Shown here: piece by piece, positions 10,376-20,439 of the stretch
Numbering within the stretch: the first letter of the stretch is position 1
Layout of the letters: every line of letters starts with the position of its first letter
Assembly: GCA_018398585.1 (NCBI GenBank)
Contig: JAGTTD010000007.1
Coordinates: 10,505,320 to 10,569,319 of the forward strand
Reading direction: 5' to 3'
Source: Simmondsia chinensis
Taxonomy: Eukaryota; Streptophyta; Magnoliopsida; Caryophyllales; Simmondsiaceae
Length of the DNA stretch: 64,000 bases
The notes under the pieces: model-generated
Database searches by the model: none
What the model was told of the DNA's origin: nothing
The model's input: the letters and a program-made list of their open reading frames with translations, nothing else
Position numbers and translations under genes: made by a program

Positions 10376-11930
10376 GTGGCACAAAACCTTCATTCTATGC
10401 GCATGAGACTCAAAGACAGTATACGCAAGTCCAAACACGTACTTTCACTCTCCTCTATCACCCTAACTATTTTTCTTAAGTTGTCAAAAAACCTTAGTGG
10501 CACGAGGCCATGGTCGAGGAATTTAATACACTTATCCAAAACCATACATGGGACCTTGTTCCTCCCTCTCCTACTCACAATGTTGTGGATAGTACATGGA
10601 AGTACAAGGTCAAATATAAGCCTGATGGTCCATTTGATTGTTTCAAAGCCAAACTTGTTGCTCAAGGCTTTCACTAACATGAAGGCCTTGATTACTTTGA
10701 AACCTTTAGTCTTGTTGTCAAACCTACTACCATCAAATTTATTCTTGCCTTGGGTGTTACTAAAGAATGGTCCATTTGCCAACTTGAGGTCGAAAATGCA
10801 TTTTTACATGTTTTCCTAAATGAAGAAGTTTACATGAAACAACCCCAGGGGTTTATTCATCCTAAATTTCCTGATCGTATTTGTCACCTACTCAAGGCCC
10901 TTGACAAGTCAAACAGGCACTTCGAACTTGGTTCCATTGGTTCAGTTCCTTCCTTTACAATCTTGCATTCCACTGTAGTAAGGCTGATCCATCCCTCTTC
11001 ATTCACCACTCTCCACCTGAGCTTGTGTGCCTACTTCTTTATATTGATGGCATTATACTCACTAGCTCTAACCCATCTCTTCTTCAGCACCTAATTAGCA
11101 CTCTATCCACTCAATTTTCCATGAAGGACTTTGGTCCTCTACATTATTTCCTAGACATTGAAGCCAAACCTTGCGACATGGCCTATTTCTCACTCAACAT
11201 AAGTATACAATTGACCTTCTTAGAAAGCATGACATGCTTGAAGTAAAGCCTGTGCAAACTCCCCTTCCTACCAAAACTCAACTATCATTGACTAATGGGG
11301 ACTTACTTGATGATCCGACTGAGTATTGTAATGCGGTAGGTGCTTTTCAATATCTTACTATGATTCGCCCTGATATTTGTTGTGCTGCTAACCGTATTTC
11401 TCTGTTTATGTATGCTTCAAGGTTCTCTCATTGGAAAATGGTGAAGCATATCCTATGATATTTCAAGCACACACCTGATCATAGCCTTAACATCTCTTCA
11501 GGATCTGGTATGATAATTACTGCCTATGCTGATGCTAATTGGGTTGGGTGCCCTGATACTCGTCACTCTACTACAAGTTTCACTCTATTCCTTAGTCCCA
11601 ATCTCATTTCCTACCATGCCAAGAAACGACATCTTGTTGCTAAATCTATTGTAGAGTCAAAGTATCAAGCTGTTGCTTAGGATGTTGCTGAATATGATTG
11701 GATTCGATACCTTATACGTGATTTAGGCCTTCACCATTTTGGCCCAGTTCAGATTTTCTGTGATAATGTCTCGGCCACATATCTTACTGCTAATCCTATT
11801 TCTAACGATCATAGTAAGCATGTTGATGTTGACTTTTATTATTTTTGTGAGAAGGTAATTAAGGGTGATATCAAGGTTCGATTCACTTCTACTACCAAAC
11901 AGGTTGCTGATATATTCACCAAGGCTTATC
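10376..11930 (+). pseudogene. Copia reverse transcriptase and RNase H remnant
   Basis: Pieces in several frames follow the RVT_2 family order. The N-terminal block translates as EEFNTLIQNHTWDLVPPSPT (near 10515-10570), then a TWKYKVKYKPDG-like block. VENAFLHVFLNEEVYMKQPQ lies near 10790-10850, and LLYIDGIIL near 11030-11060 replaces the usual YVDDxxx catalytic box, so the second Asp is Gly. After TRPDI/IRPDICCAANRIS (about 11365-11400), an RNase H segment ends with FCDNVSATYL and DHSKHVDVDFYYF (about 11755-11850) and a VADIFTKA C-terminal motif (about 11905). Multiple stops and the altered catalytic box show the enzyme is dead. Confidence 0.82.
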
Positions 11931-11999
11931 TACTAATCGCTTCTTCTATATCACAAGGACAATCTGCACGTTGGTCCACCCCCATTTAGATTGAGGAGG

Positions 12000-12159
12000 T
12001 GTATTAGTATAATATCATAGCCTAATATATTTAGGATGTTATTCAACATCTTGTATTGTTCTCCAGGGATATTTTTGTACTTTTCCTTGTGTACTTGCTT
12101 TTATATATAAGATACCTCGACAACCCTGTTAGGTGCTGCTCTCTAAATATTTGCTCACA
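12000..12159 (+). repeat. 3' LTR of the Ty1/copia element (160 bp)
   Basis: It begins TGTATTAG right after the polypurine tract and ends CTCACA. It contains a TATATATAAG box (about 12102-12111). It is unusually short, but matches 85-212 through most of its length. Confidence 0.8.
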
Positions 12160-12164
12160 ATGAC

Positions 12165-12281
12165 AACCTTAACAATATCTAACTTATTATTACAATCAAT
12201 TTCTAATCCAAAGTACAAGTATGCTAGTTGTTAAATACCTAAATCAATTAAAACTTGCATAATTTGATTCAATACATGACA
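12165..12281 (-). repeat. Partial 3' LTR of the gypsy element
   Basis: Positions 12205-12281 align closely with 17055-17138 (shared TTTCTAATCCAAAGTACAAG and GCTAGTTGTTA). It is preceded on the minus strand by the purine-rich GAGGAGAAGGCAA (polypurine tract). Only the first ~115 bp of the LTR remain, because the copia LTR begins immediately to the left. Confidence 0.8.
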
Positions 12282-12289
12282 TTGCCTTC

Positions 12290-12530
12290 TCCTCAGCAAA
12301 TCCTTGTCCTTAAGGATGTGAAATGAAGTCTGGAAGTTGAGCTGCAATAACATTGCAATCGTCCTAAGTTGCTTCATCATCACCCATGTTCAGCCATTTG
12401 ATCAACCATTGAGTTACAGGCATGTTGTAGCGCTCTACTATCGTCCTTGCTAAGACCTTTTCTGGTGTAATATTGAGTTCACCGTGGAGGGATATTTGAG
12501 GTAGGTGTGGAGTCACGATAACGTGTGTTT
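12290..12530 (-). pseudogene. Chromodomain-like tail of the gypsy polyprotein
   Basis: On the minus strand near 12440-12360 the translation reads WLIKWLNMGDDEAT followed by DDCNVI. This resembles the chromodomain ending LVQWkgxxxxeATWEd. In chromoviruses this module is thought to steer integration toward marked chromatin. A stop replaces the usual tryptophan of ATWE. Confidence 0.6.
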
Positions 12531-12764
12531 CTTGAGCTAGCATGCAACTTGTCCAACCCTTTGTAAGACCAAAAATAGTCCATAGTACTTAGAAGGTAGC
12601 TTCAAGTTCCTCCTAATGGCTGCAGAAGTTTGTCTATAGGGCTGGAGCTTCAAATATACTCATTCTCCTAGTTCAATAACTCTTTCTGATATGTTACTAT
12701 CAACAATGAATTTTATCCTGAACTATGCTTGTATTAAATGCTCTCTGAGCTGCTGTAGGGTAGT

Positions 12765-13445
12765 TTATGTCTCAGACAACCACTCATTTATAGTGGCTAT
12801 TGCAGTTGGAAACCCACTTAGGGTGCCTTGATGAAGGGAAGGTGGCTCATAGCCACAAAGAGCTTCGAATGGAGAAAGTTTAAGGCTGTTAAGGTAATTG
12901 GTATTATACCATAGCTCTGCAAGAGGCAGCCATTTGTTCCAATGCTTAGGCTTATCCAAGAAAAAACATCTGATATAAGTTTCTAAGTATTAGTTCACCC
13001 TTTCAAATTGACCTTTTAATTGAGGATGATATGAAGTGCACATGGTAAGGAGCTACCCAAGAGTCTAAAAAGTTCTTGCCAAAATTGGCTTAGGAACATT
13101 ATATCTGAGTCTGAGACTATGTTCACTAGCAGTCCATGAAGCTTATGGATATGATCCATGAACAGCCTTGCTACATGTGTAGTGGTGAAGTGATGAAATA
13201 ATGATATGAAATGTGAATATTTAGTCAGTCTATCCACCACCAAAATAGTGTTTTTGCCCTCTTATAGAGGTAATCCCTATATGAAATCCATGGTAACATG
13301 TGTCCAGCATTGCTTGGGACCTCTAAGGGTTGCAGCAACCTCAGGTAAGGAACATGTTCAGCTTTGCTTCGTTGACATACATCACATTCAAAGACTAGCT
13401 TGTGTACATCAACTAGTAGTTGAGGTTGAAGGAGCAATTTCTTAA
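12765..13445 (-). pseudogene. Gypsy integrase remnant
   Basis: The minus strand gives the H2C2 zinc segment (ending CDVCQRSKAEH, near 13380), then the core block VVDRLTKYSHFISLFHHFTT (near 13240), SDSDIMFLSQFWQELF (near 13120), and the downstream block HWNKWLPLAELWYNTNY (near 12940). The catalytic SDRD box reads SDSD here. The domain would join element DNA to the host genome. It is split into three frames by stops. Confidence 0.82.
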
Positions 13446-13826
13446 GACTTTGTATGTAGCATGCATACCGTAATGCTCCCCAATAGGAGAGAAATGGATA
13501 GAAGAAAGCGATTGTTGTCTTAAATTGTGGCCTTAGCTAATATATAACTTGCCTTAGAATCTCAACACTCCATTCTTAAGGGTATACCCTAAGGCTAGCA
13601 GTAACTCAATCATCATACTTGAATAGTGCTCATCATCATCATGGCTCTTAGTAACCTCTTCCACATTGGTAGGTGAACAATTGAAGTGGTTAGGGCATGA
13701 TTGTGATTCTCAAACATCCTTGACAGGGCCTCTGCAACCTTGCTCTCCTTCCCCTTCTTGTAAGAGATAGCATAATCTAACCCCATAAGTTTGGAAATTC
13801 CCTTCTTTTGCGTACTTGTGGTAACC

Positions 13827-14285
13827 CTATGCTCCGTGAATTATTTTAGCCGGGTGATTTGTTTTGATAACAAAGAAACTTCCCTCTAAAAAGTGCTTGG
13901 ATTTAGCAATTGCTAATAGGATGACGAGGAATTCCTTCTCATATGTAGAGAGGCCCATGTTCTTAGGGCCAAAAGCATTACTTAAGAAGGCAAGGGGTCT
14001 GCCTTGTTGCATAAGCACAACCCCCATGCCCTTGTCACTAGCATCAGTCTCTAGGACAAAGGGTTGGGAAAAATCAAGTAAAGCTAGCACAGGAGCACTA
14101 GCTATTTTGAGGAGTTGAAAAGCTACAATAGTGTATTCAAAATAGCAGAAACCATTAATTTTGTGCTGATCAGTGAGAGGCTTTGCAACAGCACCATAAT
14201 TTCTCACAAACTTCCTGTAGTAACCTGTAAGGCCTAGGGAGGACCTCAATTCCTTCACATTCCGGGGCTCAGGCCAAGAGATCAC
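13827..14285 (-). pseudogene. Gypsy RT thumb and RNase H remnant
   Basis: The minus-strand frame starts WPEPRNVKELRSSLGLTGYYRKFVRNYGAVAKPLT, the conserved block after the reverse transcriptase. It continues into RNase H with FVLETDASDKGMGVVLMQ, LAFLSNAFGPKNMGLSTYEKEFL and a final HP.KI segment. The first Asp (ETDAS) and the catalytic Glu (YEKEF) are visible. The frame is open for 152 residues, so this is one of the better-preserved parts of the element. Confidence 0.85.
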
Positions 14286-14289
14286 GACC

Positions 14290-15016
14290 TACACATTGGT
14301 TGGGTCTGTTACTACCCCATCAACTGAGATAATATGACCCACATGCTCTATCTAGCTCTAAGGAAAACTACACTTAGACTTTTTAGCAAAAAGCTGATGG
14401 GCTCTAAGCTGCTGAAGGAGTGTTTATAAATGCTTAACATGGGACGTCAAGGAAGTACTATATACAAGTATATCATCGAAGAAAACCAAGACATACTTCC
14501 TCAAGAAAGGAGAAGAACCTCATTCATCGATGCTTGAAAAGTGGCAGGGGATTTAGTAAGCCCAAGGGGCATGATCCTCAGCTCAAAGTGACCATGGTGT
14601 GTCCTAAAAGCTGTTTTTAGTATGTTAAGCCTAGACTCTTAATTGGAACTAACCAGCCATGAGATCTAATTTAGAGATTATTGATCCTCCCTTGAGCTCA
14701 TCTATGTGAGGAATAGGAAATTATTTTTGATGGTGTTATCATTGAGCTGCCTATGGTCATTTGAAAACCTCATAGTTCCATCCTTCTTTTTAACCAACAG
14801 AACATGGGAAGCAAAAGGAGAATAGCTTGGTTGGATGATAGAAGCCTCCAACATTTCCTTAAATTGCCTTTCAATCTCATTCTTTTGCAAGTAAGGATAT
14901 CTGTAAGGCCTAATGCTAACTAGTTTAGCATCAGGTTTCAGAGAAATTTGGTGATCATGGGATCTGGGTGGAGGTAGAGCCTTAGAATCTTGAAATGCAT
15001 CATCATACTCAATCAA
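14290..15016 (-). pseudogene. Gypsy reverse transcriptase remnant
   Basis: The minus-strand frame 15016-14702 contains LPPPRSHDHQISLKPDA, then YRYPYLQKNEIERQFKEML, then IIQPSYSPFASHVLLVKKKD and MRFSNDHRQLN. These are the opening motifs of Ty3/gypsy reverse transcriptases; MRFCxDYRxLN normally has C and Y where S and H stand here. The palm region (14700-14300) is shattered, with [18 protein letters not shown] coding recognisable on the minus strand near 14495-14460. Confidence 0.8.
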
Positions 15017-15129
15017 TTATGACAAAATAGAAGGGAAAATAGATGAATCAAGCATCTCGTAAGCTTCTTGGCCTTGCACCAAGATCAGAGTAGCTATGAA
15101 GTTCCTTCTTGCGGCAAAGCCCTTATAGC

Positions 15130-15660
15130 TTCTACTGAGTGAGGAGTTTCAATGTCCCAATTTCTCTTATTCTAGTTAACTCTACAACTCTGTCTTCCTT
15201 AGTGAAGCCGGGTTTTAGCTGACTATAGTCCAATGAGACTAGACTAAACTGCTTCACCCAATCCACACCCAAGATTATGTCACAATCCCCAATTTTCATG
15301 AGCCTAATATGACAAGAGAAAGCATGACCCTGCACCTGCTAGTGAGCTAAGCATTGCTGTCTGCTCAACATTGTTTGTCCATTGGCAATGGTGATGCGTA
15401 GTGGAGTAGTGTCTTCAAGAGTAAACCTCGCCTCTCTAGCCAACCTTGGGTCCAAGAAGCTAAGTGCTTCCACTATCTATTAAAATGATGATAGTCCTCT
15501 TGTGCAAATGATCCAAGATCTTGATGGTACTGGACGAAGCACTCCCAGTCAAGGCATGGATATAAACTTCTTCAGATTTATCATCACAAATATGTATGAT
15601 CTGCTTCTCTCCCAATTTAGTAACTGATGTATGCCCATTGTCAGGGTCAGGATCCAATGG
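15130..15660 (-). pseudogene. Gypsy aspartic protease remnant
   Basis: Minus strand 15657-15460 ends IIILIDSGST, the retropepsin active-site motif (DSGST). The following segment (15335-15132) reads CDIILGVDWVKQFSLVSLDYS, the ILGVDWL..H block typical of gypsy protease C-termini. A stop and a frame change separate the two. Confidence 0.8.
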
Positions 15661-15852
15661 CTCAGTTACCTCAAAGCTATGGAGGGTTTGGTTATTACAT
15701 TTATGACCAGGATAGTATTTTTTGTTGTATTTATAACAGACGCCTGAATTACTTCGGGATTGATACTTGGTCCAATTCTGAGTGGCATTTAGATTTGTTG
15801 GAATATGTTTCGAGATATTGATGGGATTGTTTATGGAAGAAATTTGAATGGT

Positions 15853-16216
15853 TTATAAAAGGCCTTTGTCTTTTTGACAGGAAGCCTCACATGATATGAA
15901 GAGTAGTTTGGCCTTTGAAAATGCATCAGACAATGATTTGGATTTAAGGGCTTTTAGTAAGGGTTGAATCTCCTTATTCAACCCAAAAATGTATGAAGAC
16001 AAAAAGTAGCCATCACTAAAAGAACTATCAGTGGCTAGCATATGCGCTCTCAAGTCCTCAAATGGCTCTTGGTACTCATGAATTGAGCCTGTCTACTTCA
16101 TTTTATTGAACTGACTCACAGCCTTCCCATTATCCTCAAATCTGTCATACAATTCAAAACCCATTCCATCTAATCTTTCCTTTATCAGCTATAAGTCCTT
16201 GTAGCCATACATTAAT

Positions 16217-16265
<49 letters not shown>

Positions 16266-16408
16266 AAAAATTTGTGTGACTCAGCTATTTGATAGAAGGA
16301 AAAATATCTTTGGCATCTTCTAACCCAACTTTTAGGGTTTACTTCATTAAGGATAAGGAAATCGATTTTAGGTTTGGCTAAAGAACCCTTATCACCGCAA
16401 GAGCCCAC
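15853..16408 (-). pseudogene. Gypsy gag remnant with a 43-base homopolymer
   Basis: The minus strand shows PKIDFLILNEVNPKSWVRRCQRYF, the start of a Retrotrans_gag domain (usual LPxFdGxxPxxWxxxxexyF), and later ILGLNKEIQPLLK-like and SLSDAFSKAKLLF blocks. A run of 43 C bases on the plus strand (16218-16260) reads as polyglycine and interrupts the domain. It lies where a short insertion or slippage expanded. The protein is non-functional. Confidence 0.7.
16218..16260. repeat. Poly(C) tract, 43 bases
   Basis: This is an uninterrupted run of 43 C on the plus strand, followed by A9. It is the longest homopolymer in the window. Confidence 0.9.
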
Positions 16409-16789
16409 AGATTGGCTACGGTCTCTATTTTCAAGACAAACCCATCAGATTGGTGGTTTCCTTGTGTTAACTTGCCCAATGTTGGCTCCGAATTCATGCA
16501 ATCGAACTTCTGCTTCTTGATTCCTTATAGAAGCTGTCACATGAGAGAAAATCACCACCAATTGCTGCATTAGGGTTAGCATCTACGTGTTGTTCTATTG
16601 AATCACTTCTAGTAGTTGATTATGTCTCTCTTCAACCAACTGATTGGATTCCAGCACCTTTTGCACTAGGCCTTGCATCTAGCCTTTGATTTCTCTCATT
16701 GAAGGCTTCCTTTTACCTCTAGCCAATGTAAAATCAATTATTACTCCGTGATTCACGAAAAATTTCAGCTCAAGATTGAGCTCTGAAAC

Positions 16790-17138
16790 CAAATGCCATG
16801 TTTTGATAGTTGCATGAGTGAAAGGAAGAAGAAAGTTGAGAAAGGGAGAGAGAAGAGCTGAGATATGGAGGTAAGAAGAGAGAGAGAGAGAGAAACAAGA
16901 TAGGTAAGACAAGGAGAATAGAAGGTTTGGGAAAGGGATTTGTTACTATTATTTTGGATATTTTGCAAAGTACTATTCAATCCCTTTATACCTCTAATTA
17001 CAAGTATAACCACCTTATCAATACAAGTACACTAATCCAACTAACTCTTACAACCATTTTCTAATCCAAAGTACAAGAATGCTAGTTGTTACATGCTAAA
17101 TAAATTAAAACTTGTAGAATTTGATTCAATACATAACA
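16790..17138 (-). repeat. 5' LTR and primer site of the gypsy element
   Basis: On the minus strand the LTR starts TGTTATGTATTG at 17138 and ends near 16799 (ACTATCAAAACA). Just downstream is TGGTTTCAGAGCTC (near 16785), a variant of the initiator-tRNA primer site TGGTATCAGAGC. A TC-rich leader with a (GA/CT)n run lies at 16876-16893. The LTR is about 340 bp. Confidence 0.7.
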
Positions 17139-17156
17139 CATACTTTTAAATTATTG

Positions 17157-17300
17157 TAAAGCTAATTTTACTTTAAGTTTTTAGAATTATTTAAAAGTTA
17201 ATTCTACTTTAAGATTTTAGAATTGTTTAAAAGTTAATTCTACTTTAAGTCTTTAGAATTGTTTAAAAGTTAATTCTACTTTAAGTTTTTAGAATTGTTT
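17157..17300. repeat. 36-bp tandem repeat, four copies
   Basis: Four head-to-tail copies of a 36-bp unit start at 17157, 17193, 17229 and 17265. The unit contains AGTTAATTCTACTTTAAG followed by TTTAGAATTGTTT. The last three copies differ at only a few sites. There are no spacers, so it is not CRISPR-like. It sits 18 bp outside the gypsy LTR. Confidence 0.9.
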
Positions 17301-18880
17301 TTTTGTGAATCATGTCAAGTATCATTGATTTACACCTATAATATTGTTCATTAAGTCTCTTAAATTTAAAATAAACCATGAGACTTTTAACCTCCTTAGT
17401 TATTATAATAATTTAGCTACTAACATTTGGCATGCCCATATTTTATTGTACGCTAACATTTGTAATACACCTTTTAATGACAGGCAAACCCCTTGCTTAC
17501 TTTCCTTCCCCTATAAATAGCAACTTATGATCTTCATTTCACTAAATCTAGCATCTTTTCTACACTATCTAGTATTCTTAAGTGTTAGGGTGGATATAAA
17601 TTTTATGTCAAAGGCCTAGTTTTGGAAGACAACTCTAGAAATTTAAAACTTACACTTAGTTCTTTTTAAAGGAAAAATAGATGTTTGGAAATGATTTTTC
17701 TTCTTTCTACTGTTTAGCGCACACTTTTTGATGGAAAACTTTTTCTGAAGGAAAAATTTTTCTTCCCAATTAGTGGAAAATGGCTTCCTTTGTAAAAGAA
17801 GGAAAGTCACAGTTCCAAGGGGTTAAAAATTTTTGGGTATACATTGATCGTAATATGGATCATACTCAAATGAATTAGGCGGGATTATAGTTCACTATAG
17901 GTAATAATGTAGGACAAGGATTGGACAAACAACAATCATTCGGATCCGATCTTGGACTGAATTATGTGATTCAGTTTGATTTTCATTCACGCCTACTATT
18001 TTTTATTGTAAAGGTCTTTATTACTTCATAATATGGTAAATATAATTACAAACCATTGTTTACATCAATCCAAGCACAAGAAAACTATTTATAGATTATA
18101 ACTTCCTTGAAATACTTTCTTTTTCTGATATATGTTTTTGACAATCTATCACTTGGATTCTTTACCCTCGAGTCACTGGGTTTGTTATTGTTGTTGTTTT
18201 ATGACTTAGATATTCTAAGGTTTTAACATAAATACCATAATTTTTCAATATATAGATTGAGGTACCCTAAGGTTTTAAGACTTTATCTCTTATGTATCTT
18301 AAAGTTTAAGAATTTTATTAACCTTTGCCAAAATTTGATAGATTTTTATTAGAAATTGCTAATGTGGAACATAATTATAACAATGTATGTGTTCTCTATC
18401 ATAATAGTTGGATTTTTAATTGTAAATGCTAATATGACATATTATTTCACTACTATTTAGGGATATCACATCATAATTTAGTGAAGTTTCGTAATCAATA
18501 GGATTTTTGTTGGTATCATTTATATAGTTTAGGGTTATTAATGCAAAAGGTTTCTGTACTTTACTCATCATGTCAATTTAGTCATTGTACTTTTATTTGT
18601 GTCAATTTAGTCTCTGCACAATTCAAATTGTGTTAATTTAGTCTTATAATGAAAATTAAAGTTAAATCAATGATGCAATCTTAAACAATTTTGCTATGTA
18701 TAATGCAAATGACCCGATATAAATCCACTTGCTAACTCAATTTAAACTCACCCATTGCCTGAGCATTAAAAATATTGAAACCAACTTGATGCTAATTTTG
18801 CTTTAGGGGTGTTACAACTTCCCAATAATCATCAATGAGAATTATAATTCTCAACACATTGAAATGAATAGATATAACCT
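17301..18880. other. AT-rich spacer, no gene recognised
   Basis: No long coding frame or known domain is visible. A promoter-like CCCTATAAATAG (17510-17521) is followed by a C/T-rich leader, which could be a relict promoter or LTR core. Near 18575-18645 the phrase TGTCAATTTAGTC recurs three times at short spacing, a common relic pattern in plant repeats. Confidence 0.4.
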
Positions 18881-18884
18881 AAAA

Positions 18885-19450
18885 AAATCAAACGGTTCAG
18901 ATATAACATAAAATTTGATCCGAACCTTGAAATCACCCCACTTGAAAGACTTGAACGTGAAACGACCGAAATCAACTTAACCCAAAGTCTAAAGCGACAC
19001 AATCCAATTGACCTAAGACTCAAGATGACTCAAATCAAGAAAATGAAACAAATTGACTTGAATGTGATGTAAACAAGTGAGCCAAAGTGGAAATGACCCG
19101 ACCAAATTGACTCAAAACTTAATATGACCAGACCAAAATGACTCGACTCATTTCATACTGAGTCTAAGATATATAACTTGAAATTTGAAATGATGCAATC
19201 CTTTTGTCATAAAACTAAAATGACTCAAGCTCAAAGTAACTTAAATCAACTCAATGCTACTCGATTTTAGCCTGAATCCCGAAAAGACTTAACCCAATTA
19301 AATGAAAAATCCAAAATAACTTGAATATCAAATGATCTAACTCGATACTCGACCCGATTTGAGGTGAAACACAAAAATCTAGAGAACTCAAAGTGAATCG
19401 CTCCAACCACAATAACTCAAACTTAATGTGCTCCGGTCAAATTTGTAACT
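18885..19450. repeat. Degenerate short-motif repeat zone
   Basis: Variants of GACTCAA, AACTTGA, CCCGA and AATGACCC recur every 10-25 bp over about 560 bp without a fixed period. This looks like an old, diverged minisatellite or a transposon subterminal zone. No open frame of interest is present. Confidence 0.4.
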
Positions 19451-19479
19451 GATTTAAAGCTCGAAAAAATCCAACACGA

Positions 19480-19716
19480 TTGACAGAAATGACTCTAATC
19501 TTTGTGGATTATAATTTCCGATCTCTAATTTTTTTTGTTGATTTAAACAATAGAATTTCAATTCCATCAGAATCAGAATTGAAATCGTAATTCTACAATC
19601 CAATTCTAGTTTCAAGTTCCACATAGAATCTTGTCTCTTTTCGTAACTCATTAAACCTTCTTTATTGAACATATCCAAATAAATTAAAATAATTTCTTGC
19701 TCTTCCTTTTTTTTGT
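19480..19716. repeat. Left part of a dispersed repeat split by the MULE
   Basis: It aligns with 28070-28255, sharing TATAATTTCCGATCT, GGAATTTCAATTCCAT-like text and TTGAACATATCCAAATAAAT. The continuation of that copy reappears after the MULE at 26250. This half therefore marks the repeat unit that the MULE interrupted. Confidence 0.75.
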
Positions 19717-19860
19717 GAGTCAGTTCCAAAAATAATGTTGACAAATAAAAAAACAAAAAATAATGCCTAAAAAAAATAATTACTTTGATAGGGTCGACCT
19801 GTGCATGCTGGATGATGTGGTTAGGGAGCTCAAAAACGAGTTCCCAAAATGCAGTTGGTC
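19717..19860. repeat. MULE terminal inverted repeat, left
   Basis: It contains GAGTCAGTTCC at the outer end, then AATAATGTT, TTTGATAGGGTC, TGTGCATG, GGGAGCTC and ATGCAGTTGG. The complement of these blocks, in order, appears at 26245-26090. Confidence 0.8.
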
Positions 19861-20400
19861 TCTAAGTAAGCCGCGTTTCTAAAACGCGGCTATATTTAAA
19901 ATGCAATTTATGTTAGCATGAACCGTGTTTTGAGAACGTAGTTTGTCGGGCTTCCATTTCTGGCAATAAACGTGATTTAGCATAACTTCACAAACGGCAG
20001 ATCCTGGAATTACCAGAAAGTTCTCCGTGAGAATTGTTGTTTTTTACTTTTTAAAATGGAGAGCTGGGAACTCGGTTTACTACAAGTATATCTAACAATT
20101 ACAACTGAAATGAAAAGGATCAAAAATCTTTACTATTTCTTGAATTAATGGGTCCAATTTAATTTATTGAAATATGTTATTCACAATTTTTTCAACCAAT
20201 ACCTTTTTTGTAGAAATGTTTGACTTTGTAATTTGAAGTATTCTACTTTCACGTAATTCACAGGGTTCTCAACTTATTTATATAAGACAATAATTTTATT
20301 GATGTCCTTTACCCAAATTATGGTATATCGACAACGACGGTTGACTTAAGTAGTCACGCAATATCAATACAGTAATTTATAGAAAGAGAATATCAAATGC

Positions 20401-20420
20401 ACACACACACACACACACAT
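20401..20420. repeat. (AC)10 microsatellite
   Basis: Ten AC units lie inside the MULE near its left end. Confidence 0.9.
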
Positions 20421-20439
20421 ATAAATATCAAATGTAAGA

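Larger units (their letters stand above)
10137..12159 (+). mobile_element. Ty1/copia retrotransposon, right half (reverse transcriptase, RNase H, 3' LTR)
   Basis: This resumes the copia interrupted at about 3330. It contains the linker before the reverse transcriptase, the RT, RNase H, a polypurine tract (GATTGAGGAGG, about 11989-11999) and a 160-bp 3' LTR starting TG at 12000 and ending CA at 12159. The LTR matches 85-212. It is followed by gypsy LTR sequence, so the copia was inserted into the gypsy LTR. Confidence 0.85.
12165..17138 (-). mobile_element. Ty3/gypsy chromovirus-like retrotransposon, minus strand
   Basis: Read on the minus strand, the order is LTR, gag, protease, reverse transcriptase, RNase H, integrase, chromodomain-like tail, polypurine tract, LTR. 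This gypsy order with a C-terminal chromodomain marks a chromovirus. The upstream LTR starts TGTTATG at 17138. The downstream LTR starts TGTCATG at 12281 and is cut off around 12165 by the copia. All domains contain stops. The rest of the downstream LTR should lie left of the window. Confidence 0.85.

Noticed and set aside
10390..10782. Minus-strand 130-residue frame
   Set aside because: It is antisense to the copia reverse transcriptase and contains no recognised domain.
17157..17300. CRISPR array (36-bp repeats)
   Set aside because: The repeats are contiguous, without spacers, in a plant nuclear context.
17510..17521. Active promoter (CTATAAATAG)
   Set aside because: A TATA-like box exists, but no coding sequence or transcript structure follows within several kilobases; kept only as a note on the spacer.
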